A DNA stretch of 64,000 nt from Neoroseomonas lacus (GCF_014644535.1 NZ_BMKW01000001.1:434001-498000); one strand, 5' to 3'; counted from the stretch's first letter, positions 9,423-18,331 are shown. The notes: generated by a model from the letters alone, not told the origin. Program-made: numbers and translations.

Positions 9423-10941
9423 CAGCGCCAGCTATTGCCGCCAGCAGCGACTTCATGCGGAACGGCTTCTCCAGGAAGACATAGTCGCGGCCGGCCAGCC
9501 CCTCCCCCACCGCGCGCTCGGCATAGCCCGAGACCAGCACCACCAGCAGATCCGGCAGGCGAGCATGCAGCGCATCGGCCAGGGCGAGCCCGTCCATCTC
9601 CCCGGGCATGGTCACGTCGGTGACCAGTACCTCGGGCACGAAGCCGTCCGCCACCGCTTCCAGCGCGACCTCGGCATCCTCGGCCTCGCATACCTCGTGC
9701 CCGGCCGCCTTCAGCGCATGGGCGGCAAGCCGACGCAGCGGCGGCTCGTCATCCACCAGCAGCACGCGCCGGGGTGCATCGGGCGCCCGCCTGGCCACCG
9801 GCGGGGATGACGCGGGCACGGCCGCCGGCGCCACCACGGCGGGGAACCACAGCCGGAACGCGGTGCCCTCGCCCAGTCGGGAGGCCACCGTCACATGCCC
9901 ACCCGACTGGCGCAGAATTCCCAGCACCGTGGAAAGGCCGAGCCCGGTGCCGCCTTCGGTACGGCGCGTTGTGAAGAAGGGCTCGAAGATCCGCGGCAGG
10001 TCGGCCGGCGCGATGCCGCGACCCTGATCCGCCACCGTCAGCACCACCCAGTCGCCGGGCGGCACGACGGCGCCGGGCTCGACACGCTCCTCGGCCAGGG
10101 TGACCGCCTCGACCCCGAGCCGGATGCCGCCACCGCCGGGCATCGCATCGCGTGCATTCACGGTGAGGTTCAACAGCACCTGGTCGAGTTGCGACGCATC
10201 GACCCGCACCTGCGGCCCCGGCCGCGCCGGCAGGTCGAGGGTCAGCAGGTGCCGGCCGCCGAGCAGCCGGTGCAGCAGCGGCGCCATCGCCTCCACCGTC
10301 GCAGCCAACGGCAGCACGCGCGGCGCCAGCGCCTGACGGCTGGCGAAGGCCAGCAGTTGCCGCACCAGGCGCGCCCCGCGCGAGGCGCTGTCGAGGATCT
10401 GGCGCAGATCCTCGGCCGTCGGCGCATCCGGCTCGCGCGACAGCGCCGCCTCGGCCGCGCCGGAGATCGCCGCCAGCAGGTTGTTGAAGTCATGCGCGAC
10501 GCCGCCGGCCAGCCGGCCGACCGATTGCAGCCGCGCGCCTTCCTCCATCTGCGCCTGCATGCGCTGCCGGGCCGTCACATCTGCCACGCGCAGCAGCGCG
10601 CCGGCTTCGCCACGCAGCGGGCGGCAGGCGACCTCAACCTGCGCATCGGCCGGCAGGGCGGCATCGGCCAGCCTGGCGAGGACCACCGCCGGCGCCGGCG
10701 GGCCGGCAAGGGCGGCGCGAACGATGTCGGCCACCGCGGTGGCCGTCTCCAAGGTGAACAGCGCAGCGGCGGCGATGCCCGGCTTGGGTCCCGGCCCATC
10801 GCCGCAAAGCCGCCCCAGCGCCGCATTGGCGAACAGGATGCGCCCCTGCGGGTCCAGCACGGCGAGCCCGACCGTGTCCTCGGCCTCGAACAATTTCCGG
10901 AACGCCGTCTCGTCCGGCTCGCGCCCGCGCAATTCGCTCAC
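9415..10941 (-). CDS. CckA-like soluble hybrid histidine kinase (PAS-HisKA-HATPase-REC)
   Basis: A 508-residue cytoplasmic hybrid kinase. A PAS-like domain (about residues 13-125) is followed by HisKA with H150 in LAGGVAHDFNNLLAAI, an ATPase domain (NLTVNARDAMPGGG, GRGIAPADLPRIFEPFFT, GGTGLGLS), and a receiver domain (VDDE at 397-399, phospho-acceptor D442, LVSGYAE, K492 in FLEKPF). The HDFNN H-box and SGYAE/KPF receiver resemble CckA, which feeds the ChpT-CtrA relay. Membrane segments usual in Caulobacter CckA are absent. Its start overlaps flhB by 4 bases, so it is the last gene of the flgB-flhB operon. The CckA assignment is inference. Confidence 0.85.
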   Translation of the reverse strand: MSELRGREPDETAFRKLFEAEDTVGLAVLDPQGRILFANAALGRLCGDGPGPKPGIAAAALFTLETATAVADIVRAALAGPPAPAVVLARLADAALPADAQVEVACRPLRGEAGALLRVADVTARQRMQAQMEEGARLQSVGRLAGGVAHDFNNLLAAISGAAEAALSREPDAPTAEDLRQILDSASRGARLVRQLLAFASRQALAPRVLPLAATVEAMAPLLHRLLGGRHLLTLDLPARPGPQVRVDASQLDQVLLNLTVNARDAMPGGGGIRLGVEAVTLAEERVEPGAVVPPGDWVVLTVADQGRGIAPADLPRIFEPFFTTRRTEGGTGLGLSTVLGILRQSGGHVTVASRLGEGTAFRLWFPAVVAPAAVPASSPPVARRAPDAPRRVLLVDDEPPLRRLAAHALKAAGHEVCEAEDAEVALEAVADGFVPEVLVTDVTMPGEMDGLALADALHARLPDLLVVLVSGYAERAVGEGLAGRDYVFLEKPFRMKSLLAAIAGAGS

Positions 10942-12002
10942 TCTGCCTGCCCCTGCCCGCCGAGCCGCCAGACATAGGCGATGATCTCGGCCACCGCCTG
11001 ATAATGCTCCGGCGGGATCTCCGTCTCCAGTTCAAGCCGGAACAGTGCGCGTGCCAAGGGCGGGTTGGAGACGATGGGCACGCCGGCCTCCCCGGCCACG
11101 GCGCGGATGCGGGCGGCGACCTCGTCGGCACCCTTGGCGACGATGCGCGGAGCCGATTCGCCACCCTGGTCATAGGCGAGCGCCACGGCGAAATGGGTCG
11201 GGTTGGTGATCACCACTGCCGCCTTCGGCACCGCAGCCATCATTCGCCCGCGCGCCCGCTGCTGCCGGATCTGACGCTGGCGCGCCTTGATGTGCGGGTC
11301 GCCCTCGGCCTCGCGCGCTTCCTCCTTCTGGTCCTGGCGGGACATGCGCAGGCGTTGCAGGTGCCGGTGCCGCGCCATCAGCCAGTCGAATGCGGCGATC
11401 GCGGCGAAGGCCATCAGCGCCGCCACCACCAGGTCGCCCGCCGCCCGGCCCAGCCGTTCCAGCAGCAGCGCCGGCGGCAGGAACAGCAGTCGCGGCAGTT
11501 CCGCCGGGTCGCCGACCGCGTGCCACAGCGCCGCGCCGACCAACGCCAGCTTGGCGAGGGTGCGCAGGAATTCGATGGCGCCATCCATGCCGAAGATGCG
11601 CTTGATCGCCGCCGCCGGGTTGAGGCGCGAGAATTGCGGCGCCAGCCCCTTCGCCGAGACCAGCCCGCGCGTCTGCAGGAAGGTCGCCGCCAGGGCGCCA
11701 ATGGCGGTCAGCAGGGCGATCGGCAGGACGACCAGCATGCCCAGCCGCGCCATCTCCATCGCGCCATCGATGGGCGGGATGTCATGCGCGCGGGACATCA
11801 CGCCCCCGAGCCCGCGCACCATCTGCGCGCCGAGCGGCATCGCCAGCACCATGCCAAGCACGCCGCCCGACAACGCCCCCAGCCCCGCCAATTCCCGCGA
11901 CAGGGCGACCTGGCCGTCATCGCGCGCGCGTTCGATCCGCCGTGGCGATGCGGCTTCGGTCTTGTCGTCGGACTCCGCGCCGCCTTCGGCGTCCCCGGCC
12001 AT
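10938..12002 (-). CDS. flhB: Flagellar export switch protein FlhB
   Basis: A 354-residue inner-membrane protein of the flagellar type III export gate. It has an N-terminal charged region (SDDKTEAASPRRIERARDDG), about four membrane segments, and a cytoplasmic domain with the self-cleaving NPTH motif (VVITNPTHFAVAL), the site that switches export from rod/hook to filament substrates. The start lies 3 bases beyond the fliR stop, and its end overlaps the kinase gene. Confidence 0.97.
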   Translation of the reverse strand: MAGDAEGGAESDDKTEAASPRRIERARDDGQVALSRELAGLGALSGGVLGMVLAMPLGAQMVRGLGGVMSRAHDIPPIDGAMEMARLGMLVVLPIALLTAIGALAATFLQTRGLVSAKGLAPQFSRLNPAAAIKRIFGMDGAIEFLRTLAKLALVGAALWHAVGDPAELPRLLFLPPALLLERLGRAAGDLVVAALMAFAAIAAFDWLMARHRHLQRLRMSRQDQKEEAREAEGDPHIKARQRQIRQQRARGRMMAAVPKAAVVITNPTHFAVALAYDQGGESAPRIVAKGADEVAARIRAVAGEAGVPIVSNPPLARALFRLELETEIPPEHYQAVAEIIAYVWRLGGQGQAE

Positions 12003-12005
12003 GGC

Positions 12006-12782
12006 TCAGCGCAGCCCGGGCAGGTTCATGAAGGCCCCGCGCGCGGCTTCCTCGAAGGCGCCGAGCAGCGCGGGCATTACCAGCGCGAGCAGCGCGACGC
12101 CCGCCAGCACCTGCCCCGGCACGGCGAGGAAATAGACCTGCACCTGCGGCGCGATGCGCGTCAGCAGGCCGAGCGCGACGTTGATGACCACCGCCGCCAG
12201 GACGAAGGGCGCGGCCAGCCGCAGCGCGAGCGCGAAGCTCTCGGCCGCCGCCGCGGCCATCGCCTCCGCCCCTGCCCCGGCGGGGAACGGCTCGCCCACC
12301 GGCAGCACGGCGTATGATTCGGTCAGCGCCCGCAGCGGCAGCGCGTACAGTCCGGTGCCGAGCACCACCACCACTGCCGCCAGCGAGAACAGCCGCCCCG
12401 TCGCGGTGCCCTGCCCGCCGAGTTCGGGGTCCGGCACCAGCGCCTGCGCCAGGCCAAGCAGGAGCGCGACGGCCTGGCCCGCCATGGCCATCGCGATCGT
12501 CACCAGCCGCGCCAGCCCGCCGAGCCACAGGCCGATCACCACCTCGATGACGATCAGCCGCGTCGCCGTTCCGACATCGTCAGGCGCGGCCGGCAGGCCG
12601 GGGGCCAGTGCCGGCATCAACAACAACACCAGGCCGAGGCCGAGGCCGAGCCGGATGGTGGCCGGCACTTCCTGTTCGCCGAGGCCGGGCAGCAGCATCA
12701 CCGCGGCGCCGAGGCGGGCGAAGAGCAACACCGCCTGGAAGGCCAGCACGGGCAGTTCGGCGAGGAAGCCATCGGCTTCCAT
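12006..12782 (-). CDS. fliR: Flagellar export protein FliR
   Basis: A 258-residue polytopic membrane protein of the export gate complex FliPQR. It begins MEADGFLAELPVLAFQAVLLFARLGAAV and ends in the typical hydrophobic C-terminal helices (LLALVMPALLGAFEEAARGAF). ATG at 12782 overlaps the fliQ stop by one base (TGATG on the minus strand), so fliQ and fliR are coupled. A longer upstream frame is not used because it lies inside fliQ. Confidence 0.95.
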   Translation of the reverse strand: MEADGFLAELPVLAFQAVLLFARLGAAVMLLPGLGEQEVPATIRLGLGLGLVLLLMPALAPGLPAAPDDVGTATRLIVIEVVIGLWLGGLARLVTIAMAMAGQAVALLLGLAQALVPDPELGGQGTATGRLFSLAAVVVVLGTGLYALPLRALTESYAVLPVGEPFPAGAGAEAMAAAAAESFALALRLAAPFVLAAVVINVALGLLTRIAPQVQVYFLAVPGQVLAGVALLALVMPALLGAFEEAARGAFMNLPGLR

Positions 12783-13051
12783 CAGCCGCGCAGGCCCACA
12801 TCCACCATCGCCTGGAACAGTTCGCCGGCATAACCGCGCAGCACGCCGACGAAGAACGGCCCAAGCACCAGCAACGCGCCACCCAGCACCACGACCTTGG
12901 GCAGGAAGGCGAGCGTCGCCTCGTTCACCTGCGTCAGCGCCTGCAGCACGGCGATCACCAGCCCGATGGCGAGCAGCAGCACCAGCAGCGGCCCGCCGAT
13001 CTGCAAGGTGACCCACAGCGCCTGGCGCGCGGCGAGGGCGGTTTCATTCAT
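12782..13051 (-). CDS. fliQ: Flagellar export protein FliQ
   Basis: An 89-residue, two-helix membrane protein of the FliPQR export gate. It has the family pattern of a first helix (GGPLLVLLLAIGLVIAVLQALTQ) and a second (VVVLGGALLVLGPFFVGVL). It is encoded between fliE and fliR in the usual alphaproteobacterial order. Confidence 0.96.
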   Translation of the reverse strand: MNETALAARQALWVTLQIGGPLLVLLLAIGLVIAVLQALTQVNEATLAFLPKVVVLGGALLVLGPFFVGVLRGYAGELFQAMVDVGLRG

Positions 13052-13092
13052 GGCCGGGATTTTCCCAGGGGGTGGCCGCGCGTGGCGACCCG

Positions 13093-13389
13093 TCAGATCG
13101 GCATCCGCATCACGTCCTGATAGGCGGCGACGACGCGGTCACGCACCGCCACCGCCGTCTGCAACGTCAGTTCCGCCCGCCCGACCGCGAGCACCACATC
13201 GGTCACGCTGCCCTGCCCGCTCAACGCCGCGGTGGAGGCTGCATCGGCCTGGTGGCCGACATCGACGGCCTGTTCCATCGCGCGGGTGAGCGCGGCGCCG
13301 AAGCCCGCGCCGCCGGTCGCGGCCTGCGGCAACGCGTCGGCACTGCGGTAGGCAGCAGCTACGCCAGCGGCGGCGAGTGGCGACACCAT
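13093..13389 (-). CDS. fliE: Flagellar hook-basal body protein FliE
   Basis: A 98-residue FliE, the MS-ring/rod junction protein exported before the rod subunits. The C-terminal half has the typical QGSVTDVVLAVGRAELTLQ and VVAAYQDVMRMPI ending. It overlaps the flgC stop by one base and is followed by fliQ after 41 bases. Confidence 0.95.
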   Translation of the reverse strand: MVSPLAAAGVAAAYRSADALPQAATGGAGFGAALTRAMEQAVDVGHQADAASTAALSGQGSVTDVVLAVGRAELTLQTAVAVRDRVVAAYQDVMRMPI

Positions 13390-13802
13390 CAGCGCAGCGC
13401 CTCGATGGTGCGGGTCAACATGCCGCGCGTCACTTCCAGCACCTGCAGATTGGCGGCGTAGGAACGCTGCGCCTCGCGCATATCCATCGTCTCCATCATG
13501 CTGTCGACATTCGGCATGCGGACATAGCCGCGTGCATCGGCAGCCGGATGCGACGGGTCGTAGCGCTGCGGGAAATCCCCAACGGCGGTGCCGATGCGCC
13601 CGACCTGCACCATGTTGGTGCCGAGTTCGCGGTCCATGCGGTTGCGGAAGGTGATGGTCTTGCGGCGATATGGGTCCGCGCCGGGTGTCTGCCCCGTGCT
13701 GTCCCGGTTGGCGAGGTTTTCGGCCACCACGCGCAGGCGCGCCGATTGCGCCTGCATGCCGGCGGCGGAGATGCGCAGCGCGCGATCGAGGTCCATGCCC
13801 AT
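13389..13802 (-). CDS. flgC: Flagellar basal-body rod protein FlgC
   Basis: A 137-residue proximal rod protein. The N-terminal rod motif (RISAAGMQAQSARLRVVAENLANRDS) and the C-terminal helix (MREAQRSYAANLQVLEVTRGML) are complete. It lies between flgB and fliE in a tight operon. Confidence 0.97.
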   Translation of the reverse strand: MGMDLDRALRISAAGMQAQSARLRVVAENLANRDSTGQTPGADPYRRKTITFRNRMDRELGTNMVQVGRIGTAVGDFPQRYDPSHPAADARGYVRMPNVDSMMETMDMREAQRSYAANLQVLEVTRGMLTRTIEALR

Positions 13803-13808
13803 CGTCCC

Positions 13809-14189
13809 TTACTGATTACGCCCGAGCGCCGTGCGGAACATGCCGATGTAATGGCGGTGCAGCCCGGTCGCGAGGGCATGCGCCGTCTCGGTATCGGCGA
13901 TGCGCATGGCCTCGCGGTCGAGGGCGACGCCATTGCCGTCCATGCTGCGTTCGACGCGCCGCTCACGCTGGATGCGGGCATCGCGCGTCGGCGCCAGGTG
14001 GCGCGGATCGGTGCGCGCCATCGCGCCCTGCGCGCCAGCCAGCGCCTGGGTGAAGGGTTGCAGGTCCGAAGGACGGTAGCCGGGTGTATCGGCGTTGGCG
14101 ACGTTCTGCGACAGCACGCGCTGGCGCGCATCGAGCCAGCGCAGGCGGGTCTCGGCAAGGGCGATCGGGCCGGAGCGGGTCGGGTCCAT
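13809..14189 (-). CDS. flgB: Flagellar basal-body rod protein FlgB
   Basis: A 126-residue proximal rod protein with the conserved QRVLSQNVANADTPGYRPSD segment and a C-terminal helix. It is the first gene of the minus operon running through flgC, fliE, fliQ, fliR, flhB and the hybrid kinase. The 110 bases upstream separate it from a divergent small gene and should contain its promoter. Confidence 0.96.
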   Translation of the reverse strand: MDPTRSGPIALAETRLRWLDARQRVLSQNVANADTPGYRPSDLQPFTQALAGAQGAMARTDPRHLAPTRDARIQRERRVERSMDGNGVALDREAMRIADTETAHALATGLHRHYIGMFRTALGRNQ

Positions 14190-14299
14190 GACGCATCAGG
14201 TCGCATGGACGTGACGAAGGATCGGTTAACGACCGTGGCCTTCCGCGCTGGCCTGCCGTGGATGTCGGCGCCTCGACAACCTCGCGGTAACCACAGCCG

Positions 14300-14587
14300 G
14301 TGTTGGATGCGTCGATGGACAGCATCGTGATCAGCACCGACGCGGAGGCACGACAGGCGGCCGTGCTGCTTGCCGCGATCGAGGCGATGGAAGCGACGGT
14401 CGCCGTCGCCGATGCGCTCGCCACCGAACGTCGTCGCATCGACCTCGCCGGGCTGGAGGATGAGGTCGGGCGCATTTGCGTGGCCTGCCTCGCCGCTCCG
14501 CGCAGCACGGTGCCGGCGGTGCGCGCCAGGCTCGAAGGGCTGCTGCGGCGGCTCGACCAGCTGCGCGGCGCGCTCGCGCCGCCCTGA
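14300..14587 (+). CDS. Small helical hypothetical protein ahead of fliO
   Basis: A 95-residue protein with no recognised domain, predicted mostly helical with many alanines and two paired acidic/basic stretches. It stands between divergent flgB and fliO, 33 bases ahead of fliO, so it is probably the first gene of the fliO-fliP operon. A second ATG at 14315 could be the true start. Neither start has a strong ribosome site. A helper role in flagellar export or assembly is a guess from context only. Confidence 0.5.
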   Translation: MLDASMDSIVISTDAEARQAAVLLAAIEAMEATVAVADALATERRRIDLAGLEDEVGRICVACLAAPRSTVPAVRARLEGLLRRLDQLRGALAPP

Positions 14588-14620
14588 CGTCACCCCGAAC
14601 CGCCGGCAGGAGGCCGCGGC

Positions 14621-14881
14621 ATGACCATGGACCCCACCACCTGGATCACAGCGGCCGCGGCGCTTGCCGGCGTCGTCGCGCTGATCCTGCTCGCCGGGCG
14701 GCTGGCGCGGCGGGCCGGTCTGGCGCCGCAAGGCAGCGGCCGGCTGCGCGTGGAGGAGACGGTGGCGTTGGATGCGCGTCGGCGTCTGGTGCTGGTGCGC
14801 TGCGACGGGCGGGCGCTCCTGCTGCTGACCGGCGGCGCGCAGGACCAGGTAGTCGGCTGGCTGCCCGAGGGCAGCGCATGA
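14621..14881 (+). CDS. fliO: Flagellar biosynthetic protein FliO
   Basis: An 86-residue single-pass membrane protein. A transmembrane segment (about residues 9-28) is followed by a basic linker and a small beta-rich domain (LRVEETVALDARRRLVLVRC) typical of FliO/MopB. FliO helps FliP assemble into the export gate. A strong AGGAGG ribosome site precedes the ATG by about 7 bases. Its stop overlaps the fliP start by 4 bases. Confidence 0.88.
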   Translation: MTMDPTTWITAAAALAGVVALILLAGRLARRAGLAPQGSGRLRVEETVALDARRRLVLVRCDGRALLLLTGGAQDQVVGWLPEGSA

Positions 14882-15615
14882 AACGCTGGCTGCCGCTGGC
14901 GCTGCTGCTGCTGCTGGTCCTGCCGGGCGCCGCGATGGCGCAATCGGTGGCGATCGACCTCGGCCAGACCAGCCAGCCCGGCGCGACCGCGCGGCTGGTG
15001 CAGCTGACCGCGCTGATCGGCATGCTGTCGCTGGCGCCGTCGCTGCTGGTGATGGCGACAGCCTTCGCGCGCATCGTCATCGTGCTGGCCCTGCTGCGGA
15101 GCGCGATCGGCGCACAGGGCATCCCGCCCAATCCGGTGCTGGTGGGGCTTGCGCTGTTCCTCACCTTCTTCGTCATGCAACCGGTCTTCGAAGCGTCCTG
15201 GACGCAGGGCATCCTGCCGATGACCGAGGGGCGGCTCGCCGAATTGCCGGGGCTGGAGGCAGCGGCCGAACCCTTCCGTCGCTTCATGGCGGCCAATGTG
15301 CGCGAGGATGATCTCAACCACTTCATCGAACTCGCCAACCTGCCGCAGCCGGCCAGTGCCGGGGCCGCACCCTACCGCGCGCTGGTGCCCGCCTTCATGA
15401 TCAGCGAGTTGCGCCGCGCCTTCGAGATCGGCTTCCTGCTGTTCCTGCCTTTCCTCGTCGTCGACATGGTGGTGGCCTCGGTGCTGATGTCGCTCGGCAT
15501 GATGATGCTGCCGCCATCGGTGGTGGCGCTTCCCTTCAAGCTGATCTTCTTCGTGCTAGTGGATGGCTGGCGACTGGTCGCGGCGAGCCTGGTGCAGGGT
15601 TTCGCCAGCGGGTGA
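14878..15615 (+). CDS. fliP: Flagellar export protein FliP
   Basis: A 245-residue export-gate membrane protein made with a cleavable signal peptide (MKRWLPLALLLLLVLPGAAMA). The body has the family motifs LSLAPSLLVMATAFARIVIVL, PPNPVLVGLALFLTFFVM and the C-terminal MMLPPSVVALPFKLIFFV. ATG at 14878 overlaps the fliO stop (ATGA). Confidence 0.97.
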   Translation: MKRWLPLALLLLLVLPGAAMAQSVAIDLGQTSQPGATARLVQLTALIGMLSLAPSLLVMATAFARIVIVLALLRSAIGAQGIPPNPVLVGLALFLTFFVMQPVFEASWTQGILPMTEGRLAELPGLEAAAEPFRRFMAANVREDDLNHFIELANLPQPASAGAAPYRALVPAFMISELRRAFEIGFLLFLPFLVVDMVVASVLMSLGMMMLPPSVVALPFKLIFFVLVDGWRLVAASLVQGFASG

Positions 15616-15814
15616 GGCCTGCGGACAGATGCATCCGCCGCTGGCGTCGGCGACGGGTGTCCCCGCAAGCGCCGGACCGCCGGCGGGGTCTGGTCGGGCA
15701 GCGGTGTTCCGGCGCACAACCCGCACGCGCGACGGTCCGCACGGTCTCGCGCTTTGTGGACATGCCGCGCAGCAGGCTGATAGCGTCGGTCTCAATGATG
15801 GGAGTTCACGCGAC

Positions 15815-17290
15815 ATGCGCGGCTTGCTCGCAATCCTGTCGATGGTGGCCTTGCTGGGTGCCGCCGCCACCGCGCAGACGCCGGCCCAAGCGCCACTGAC
15901 GGCGACGACACCGCCCGCGACGCAGGACCGGCCTCCGATCCGCGCCGGAAGCTTCATCTTCTGCGGCACCAATGAAGGCACCGTGCTGCTCGACAATGGC
16001 CAGCAGCACGCGGCCACGCCCTACATGGATGAGGAACAGGTCGCCCGCTACCTGCGCACGAATGCGCCGCGCCTGGTGGTCAAGGCCAGCCGGCAGACCG
16101 CCAAGGCGATCGCCACCGTCGAATTCCGCCTCAGCCGGCCGGAGACGATCAGCGAAGCGGATTGGACGCGCGCCTGGCTCGAGGCCGTGCTTTACCCGTC
16201 CAATATCGCCCGCACCGAGATCACCGCCGGCAGCCTGATCGCCGGTCGCGTCCAGCCGCCGACACCAACGGCGGCCGACACCAACGTCACCGTCGAATTC
16301 CCCGACATCAGCGGCGGCTGGCTGCCATCGAGCTGGGAGGTGGCGCTGCTCGTCTGCGTCGATCGCGGCGTCGGCGCGAACCCCAATCTCGACAATAACC
16401 ACCTGGTGCGGGAATACGGGCGCGTGCCGCTGTATGTGTCATCGCTGAAGCTGTCGGCGGCGATCGGCATTGGCGGCTTTCTCGCGCTGTATGTGGTACT
16501 CGCCTTCACCGCCGCGCTGCTGCACCGCCGCCAATTCGAGGTGGCGCGCCGCGCCATGGAAGCATCCTCAGGCCGCTCTGTCGCCGCCTGGACCTTCGCG
16601 CTGCGCCCGACTGTGATCGCGCAGGACGCCTTCGGCTTCTGTTCCCTGGCACGCTTCCAGGTGCTGATGTTCACGCTCGTGCTCGCCGGTGTCTATGCCT
16701 ATGTCATGGCGCGTACCGGCAGCCTGCCGAACGTCTCGAACACGGTGTTGGCGTTGCTCGGCATCACCCTGTCGGGCTCGACGCTGGCACGGGTGATCGA
16801 AGGGCCGGTGGTCGATACGCCGAACCGGCTGTGGCTGCTGGGTACCGGCATCATCGACCCCTCCCCGCGCGTGCCGCGGTGGCAGGACATGCTGGCTGGC
16901 GACGGCGAGATCGATGTGACGCGGGTGCAGGCGCTGGCCTTCAGCCTCTTCGCCGCCGTCGCGCTGGTGGTGCAAGGCACCGGCGACCTCGAACATTTCG
17001 AGATCCCGGAGCAGCTGAACTACCTGATCGGCTTGTCGCAGGCGGTCTATGTCGCGGGGCGCGCGCTGCCGCGGGAATCGGCGAAGCGGCTCAACGAGGA
17101 AGTGCGCGCGACGCGCGAGGCGGAAACCGCCGTCTTGCTCAAGCCGGACGATCAGAACGCGCAGCTTGCCTTCGAGACAGCGCGCAATGCGCTCGCCACC
17201 TCGCTGTTCGACTTCTTCGGCGAACGCTTCCAAGCCCCACGCCTGATGGCATTGCGGGCCGGCGAACGTCCGGAGCCGGTGCTTTACTAG
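15815..17290 (+). CDS. Multi-pass membrane protein of unknown function
   Basis: A 491-residue protein with a signal peptide (about 1-20), a roughly 190-residue extracytoplasmic region, and four membrane segments near residues 212-236, 281-299, 307-325 and 371-388. A long cytoplasmic-type tail includes a charged helical stretch (420-470). There is a Cys pair (C50, C181) in the exported region. I do not recognise the family. ATG at 15815 is preceded by GGGAG at suitable spacing, and an upstream extension would overlap fliP. It stands alone after fliP with 199 bases between, so an independent promoter is likely. Confidence 0.75.
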   Translation: MRGLLAILSMVALLGAAATAQTPAQAPLTATTPPATQDRPPIRAGSFIFCGTNEGTVLLDNGQQHAATPYMDEEQVARYLRTNAPRLVVKASRQTAKAIATVEFRLSRPETISEADWTRAWLEAVLYPSNIARTEITAGSLIAGRVQPPTPTAADTNVTVEFPDISGGWLPSSWEVALLVCVDRGVGANPNLDNNHLVREYGRVPLYVSSLKLSAAIGIGGFLALYVVLAFTAALLHRRQFEVARRAMEASSGRSVAAWTFALRPTVIAQDAFGFCSLARFQVLMFTLVLAGVYAYVMARTGSLPNVSNTVLALLGITLSGSTLARVIEGPVVDTPNRLWLLGTGIIDPSPRVPRWQDMLAGDGEIDVTRVQALAFSLFAAVALVVQGTGDLEHFEIPEQLNYLIGLSQAVYVAGRALPRESAKRLNEEVRATREAETAVLLKPDDQNAQLAFETARNALATSLFDFFGERFQAPRLMALRAGERPEPVLY

Positions 17291-17334
17291 AACGGCTTCC
17301 GCTCGCTCCGGCTCGCCGAATTCCATGTCTAGGC

Positions 17335-17384
17335 GAGCATCTCCAACCGATCAGGTGAGTCCACCTGATCGCGACCTGCTCTAA
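17335..17384. repeat. Dispersed palindromic repeat, copy 1 (hairpin)
   Basis: CGATCAGGTG (17348-17357) and CACCTGATCG (17362-17371) form a perfect 10-bp stem with a 4-base loop. Read on the minus strand, the flank TTAGAGCAGGTCGC matches the copy at 51135-51182 closely. The element sits between convergent genes and includes the speE stop codon, so it may also act as a bidirectional terminator. Confidence 0.65.
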
Positions 17385-18250
17385 TCCGCCGGCAGATGCT
17401 CGGCGATATAGGGCGGCAGGTGGAAGGCACCGACATGGATTTCCGGCGTCCAGTAGCGCGTGGTGCCGAGGATGCCGGCGGCCTCGGCACGACGGCGGAT
17501 CTCGGCCACCGGCACAGTGCGGCAGGCGGCGTCCTTGCCTGACCAGCCCAGCGTCATGAAACCGCCGACATAGGTCGGCACGGCAGCGAGATAGGCCCAG
17601 ATGTCGGGGAAGAACGTGCCGCGACGGATCGAGGTTTCGCGCAGTTCATCGGCCTGCATCGCCGGTACGCCGCACTGGTTCACCACGATGCCGCGCGGGG
17701 TCAGCAGGCGCGCGCAATTCGCATAGAATTCGTCGGTGAACAGCACCTCGCCCACGCCGATCGGGTCGGTGCTGTCAACGATCACCACGTCAAAGGACGC
17801 ATCGGCCGCCTTGCGGACGAAGTCGATGCCATCGGCGACCAGAACTTCCGCACGGGGGTCGTTCCACGCATCGCCGGCAATACGGGGCAGGAATTCCTTG
17901 GCCAGGCGGATCACCTCGCCATCGATCTCGACCATCACCGCCTTTTCGACGTTCCTGTGCTGCAGCACGCGGCGCAGCACGCCGCCATCCCCGGCACCGA
18001 TGATGAGCACGCGCTTCGCCTCGCCATGCGCCAGCAGCGGCACATGGGCGATCATCTCCTGGTAGGAGAATTCATCCGCCTCGGTGATCTGCACCACACC
18101 ATCGAGCATCATGACGCGGCCATGCGTCTCGCTCTCGAAGATCATGATGTCCTGGAAGTCGGACGTGACGCGGGCGAGTTCGCGCTTCACTCGGAAGCGC
18201 TGGCCCCAGGCGTCGTACAGCGTCTCATTCACCCAGAGATCATAGGCCAT
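17381..18250 (-). CDS. speE: Polyamine aminopropyltransferase (spermidine synthase)
   Basis: A 289-residue spermidine synthase that transfers aminopropyl from decarboxylated SAM to putrescine. The family N-terminus (LWVNETLYDAWGQRF), the SAM-binding IIGAGDGGVLRRVLQH (about residues 83-98), the VEID motif and the active-site VDSTDPIG (D159) are present. ATG at 18250 is preferred over one at 18271 because it gives the standard MAYDLW start and a GGGGGA ribosome site. It lies 81 bases downstream of speD on the same strand, so the two probably form an operon. Confidence 0.95.
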   Translation of the reverse strand: MAYDLWVNETLYDAWGQRFRVKRELARVTSDFQDIMIFESETHGRVMMLDGVVQITEADEFSYQEMIAHVPLLAHGEAKRVLIIGAGDGGVLRRVLQHRNVEKAVMVEIDGEVIRLAKEFLPRIAGDAWNDPRAEVLVADGIDFVRKAADASFDVVIVDSTDPIGVGEVLFTDEFYANCARLLTPRGIVVNQCGVPAMQADELRETSIRRGTFFPDIWAYLAAVPTYVGGFMTLGWSGKDAACRTVPVAEIRRRAEAAGILGTTRYWTPEIHVGAFHLPPYIAEHLPAD

Positions 18251-18331
18251 GAGGATGGTCCCCCGTTGCAACGAAGAAGGGCCGGGCGTTGCCGCCCGAC
18301 CCCTTGCAGACGTGCTGATTGAAGCCTGGCG

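Noticed and set aside
9895..12317. Plus-strand open frames opposite the kinase, flhB and fliR
   Set aside because: They are shadows of strongly supported minus-strand genes.
14190..14299. Sigma-54 promoter for flgB
   Set aside because: GC/GG pairs with correct spacing exist, but the flanking bases do not match the consensus.
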